A stretch of DNA of 8,286 nt from JBBQVO01 sp038211505 (GTDB lineage: Bacteria; Chloroflexota; Dehalococcoidia; DSTF01; JACRBR01). The translations under genes were made by a program, and so were the position numbers. The stretch is taken from assembly GCA_038211505.1 (NCBI GenBank), contig JBBQVO010000157.1:1-8286 (forward strand), read 5' to 3'. Positions 7,221-8,286 of this stretch are shown here, piece after piece. The notes beneath the pieces were generated by a model. That model saw only the letters and a list, made by a program, of their open reading frames with translations, did no database searches and was not told where the DNA came from. The first letter of the stretch is position 1, and each line of letters starts with the position of its first letter.

Positions 7221-7274
7221 TTACCTCCCGGAGATGCGTGCAGTCGGCAAGAAGAGGTCGTTTGTTACCGGCAT
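7221..7274 (-). other. Possible 17-codon leader ORF upstream of ctaA
   Basis: On the minus strand an ATG at 7274 opens a 17-residue frame (MPVTNDLFLPTARISGR) ending in TAA at 7223-7221. Its last codons contain the strong ribosome-binding-like GGGAGGTAA, which lies about 35 nt before the ctaA ATG with no start codon at normal spacing. No clear Shine-Dalgarno precedes this mini-ORF. It may be chance, or a leader whose translation influences ctaA. Confidence 0.2.
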
Positions 7275-7285
7275 CACAAGTAACA
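7263..7285 (-). repeat. Inverted repeat TGTTAC-N11-GTAACA upstream of ctaA
   Basis: Perfect 6-bp arms TGTTAC (7263-7268) and GTAACA (7280-7285) flank 11 nt. The right arm belongs to AGTAACACG (7279-7287), which recurs exactly at 7350-7358. Position and symmetry suit an operator for ctaA-ctaB. No known regulator consensus is recognised, and the short arms could arise by chance. Confidence 0.35.
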
Positions 7286-7349
7286 CGAGACACCCGCACA
7301 ATCAAGCGGCGTGCAGCGACGTGGACGGTGACTTCCTTCTCGAAGCCTC

Positions 7350-7362
7350 AGTAACACGTGTT
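7350..7362 (-). repeat. Second AGTAACACG copy with palindrome AACACGTGTT
   Basis: AGTAACACG (7350-7358) is an exact copy of the motif at 7279-7287, 71 bp apart. It overlaps the 10-bp palindrome AACACGTGTT (7353-7362). Both lie in the 215-bp gap (7187-7401) before ctaA, which otherwise shows no strong -35/-10 pair and no T-tract terminator for the upstream gene. Confidence 0.35.
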
Positions 7363-7401
7363 GCGCCGCGTGACATTTAGGCTGTGCCGCTGAAGCTCGA
7401 A

Positions 7402-8286
7402 TCAGAACGGACAGACCGTGTCCGGATCGAACTTCGGGTTGCCGTAGCCGAAGTCCCAGAAGGTCGCGTACTCGGTTGCATTGGCTTTCAGATCATCGCG
7501 CACGGCGGCGCAGCCGACGCCGACCGCGCCCTTCGCGGCGATGCCCGCCTCGAACGATCCGGCCAGCTGCGCGTGCAGGGTCTGCGGGTATGCCTTCGCC
7601 TGATCGAGATACACCAGCGCCGTCGCGCGATCGCCGCCGGCGGCGAGCAGCGAGAGCGCTGCGCGGAAGAGCGCATAGGATTCGAGTTCGTTGCGTTCGT
7701 TCTTGTCGGGCATCCAGATCTGCAGCTTCTTGTCGTCGACGGCGGCCGTGTACGCCGTCTCGGAGGCCGCATATTGCGCGGCCGCGAACAAGACATCGGC
7801 GTCCTCGATGGCGTGATAGAGGTAGGTCGCGGGCGCGGGCTTCGTGTCACGCAGCGCATATAGCGAGCCGTTCCACGCCCACGTCTCCGTTCGCGAACGC
7901 TGCGGGCCGGCGCCGACGCTGCCCTGCGTGCCGCCGGTGAGCACCAGCTCCTTCGCGCCATCACGATCAACATCTTTGAAGGCGACATCGGCGAACGTCA
8001 TCGTGATGCCGTCCGGCGGCGTGAGCGACACATAGCCCGCATCGGTGCCGCGGAAGATGTGCACCGTATCGGCGCAGGTGCTCGCGCCGCAGATCGATGT
8101 CTTGTAGGCGAGCACGCCCTTGCCATCGCCCGTGAGATCGCCAGCGTCGATCAGCACGTCGAGGGGTTGCGTGCGGTTCGCGGGAACGACGTCAAAGACG
8201 GGTGAGGTGTATACGGACGTCCACGTGCCCGCACCGTCGAAGACGACGACCTCATACTGCATATCAGCGAGGGCGGTCGGCGGATT
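7402..8286 (-). CDS. Exported-type protein with FG-GAP/VCBS-like loops, N-terminus cut by window edge
   Basis: The last 294 codons are visible; the start lies beyond 8286 and the stop is TGA at 7404-7402. I do not recognise a named family. The first visible part (about 1-145) is beta-rich and carries two Ca-binding-type loops like those of FG-GAP/VCBS propeller repeats: GDLTGDGKGVLAYKT (49-63) and KDVDRDGAKELVLTGG (104-119). From about 160 to 275 the sequence turns helical and Ala-rich (LFAAAQYAASETAYTAA; SYALFRAALSLLAAGGDRA; TALVYLDQAKAYP), resembling TPR-like helical pairs. Cys at 66, 71, 259 and 292 could form disulfides, fitting export. The ATG inside the visible part (8262) is internal, because the frame stays open to the window edge. 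The likely location is the cell surface or membrane-anchored; function unknown. It is separated from ctaA by 215 bp and need not be functionally linked. Confidence 0.8.
   Translation of the reverse strand, partial: NPPTALADMQYEVVVFDGAGTWTSVYTSPVFDVVPANRTQPLDVLIDAGDLTGDGKGVLAYKTSICGASTCADTVHIFRGTDAGYVSLTPPDGITMTFADVAFKDVDRDGAKELVLTGGTQGSVGAGPQRSRTETWAWNGSLYALRDTKPAPATYLYHAIEDADVLFAAAQYAASETAYTAAVDDKKLQIWMPDKNERNELESYALFRAALSLLAAGGDRATALVYLDQAKAYPQTLHAQLAGSFEAGIAAKGAVGVGCAAVRDDLKANATEYATFWDFGYGNPKFDPDTVCPF

Overview
The window is GC-rich and every supported gene lies on the minus strand. It looks like part of the aerobic respiration locus of a high-GC, aerobic, cell-wall-secreting bacterium. 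A Chloroflexota (Dehalococcoidia- or Thermomicrobia-like) origin is my best guess. It rests on the combination of a Bacillus-type two-half CtaA, a lipoprotein CtaC without a fused cytochrome c domain, and a secreted protein ending in a dockerin-like doublet. No marker gene is present, so the taxonomy is inference.

In the direction of transcription (high to low coordinates) the layout is as follows. A truncated exported-type protein with FG-GAP/VCBS-like calcium loops occupies 8286-7402. A 215-bp intergenic region (7401-7187) carries repeated GTAACA/TGTTAC motifs. ctaA (heme A synthase, 7186-6230) overlaps ctaB (heme O synthase, 6242-5328) by 13 nt. An intergenic region with a perfect TATAAT follows (5327-5170). 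Next is a large secreted PA14 / sugar dehydrogenase / PKD protein (5169-2611), whose reading frame continues past an in-frame TAG into the rest of a dockerin-like doublet (to 2482). A leader region with a strong sigma70-type promoter (2481-2270) precedes ctaC (2269-1463), and ctaD (1450 to beyond position 1) follows 12 nt later.

Functionally, CtaB farnesylates heme B to heme O and CtaA oxidises heme O to heme A. Heme A is the cofactor of the aa3-type oxidase core made by CtaD (heme a, heme a3-CuB) and CtaC (CuA). The extracellular sugar dehydrogenase could feed electrons towards the respiratory chain, but its placement between the cofactor and structural genes is the only hint of that.

I found no mobile element, CRISPR array, RNA gene or defence system. 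The points most worth checking are the amber codon inside the dockerin-like domain, the His-to-Gln change at the usual Mg ligand of CtaD, and the corrected GTG start of ctaC.
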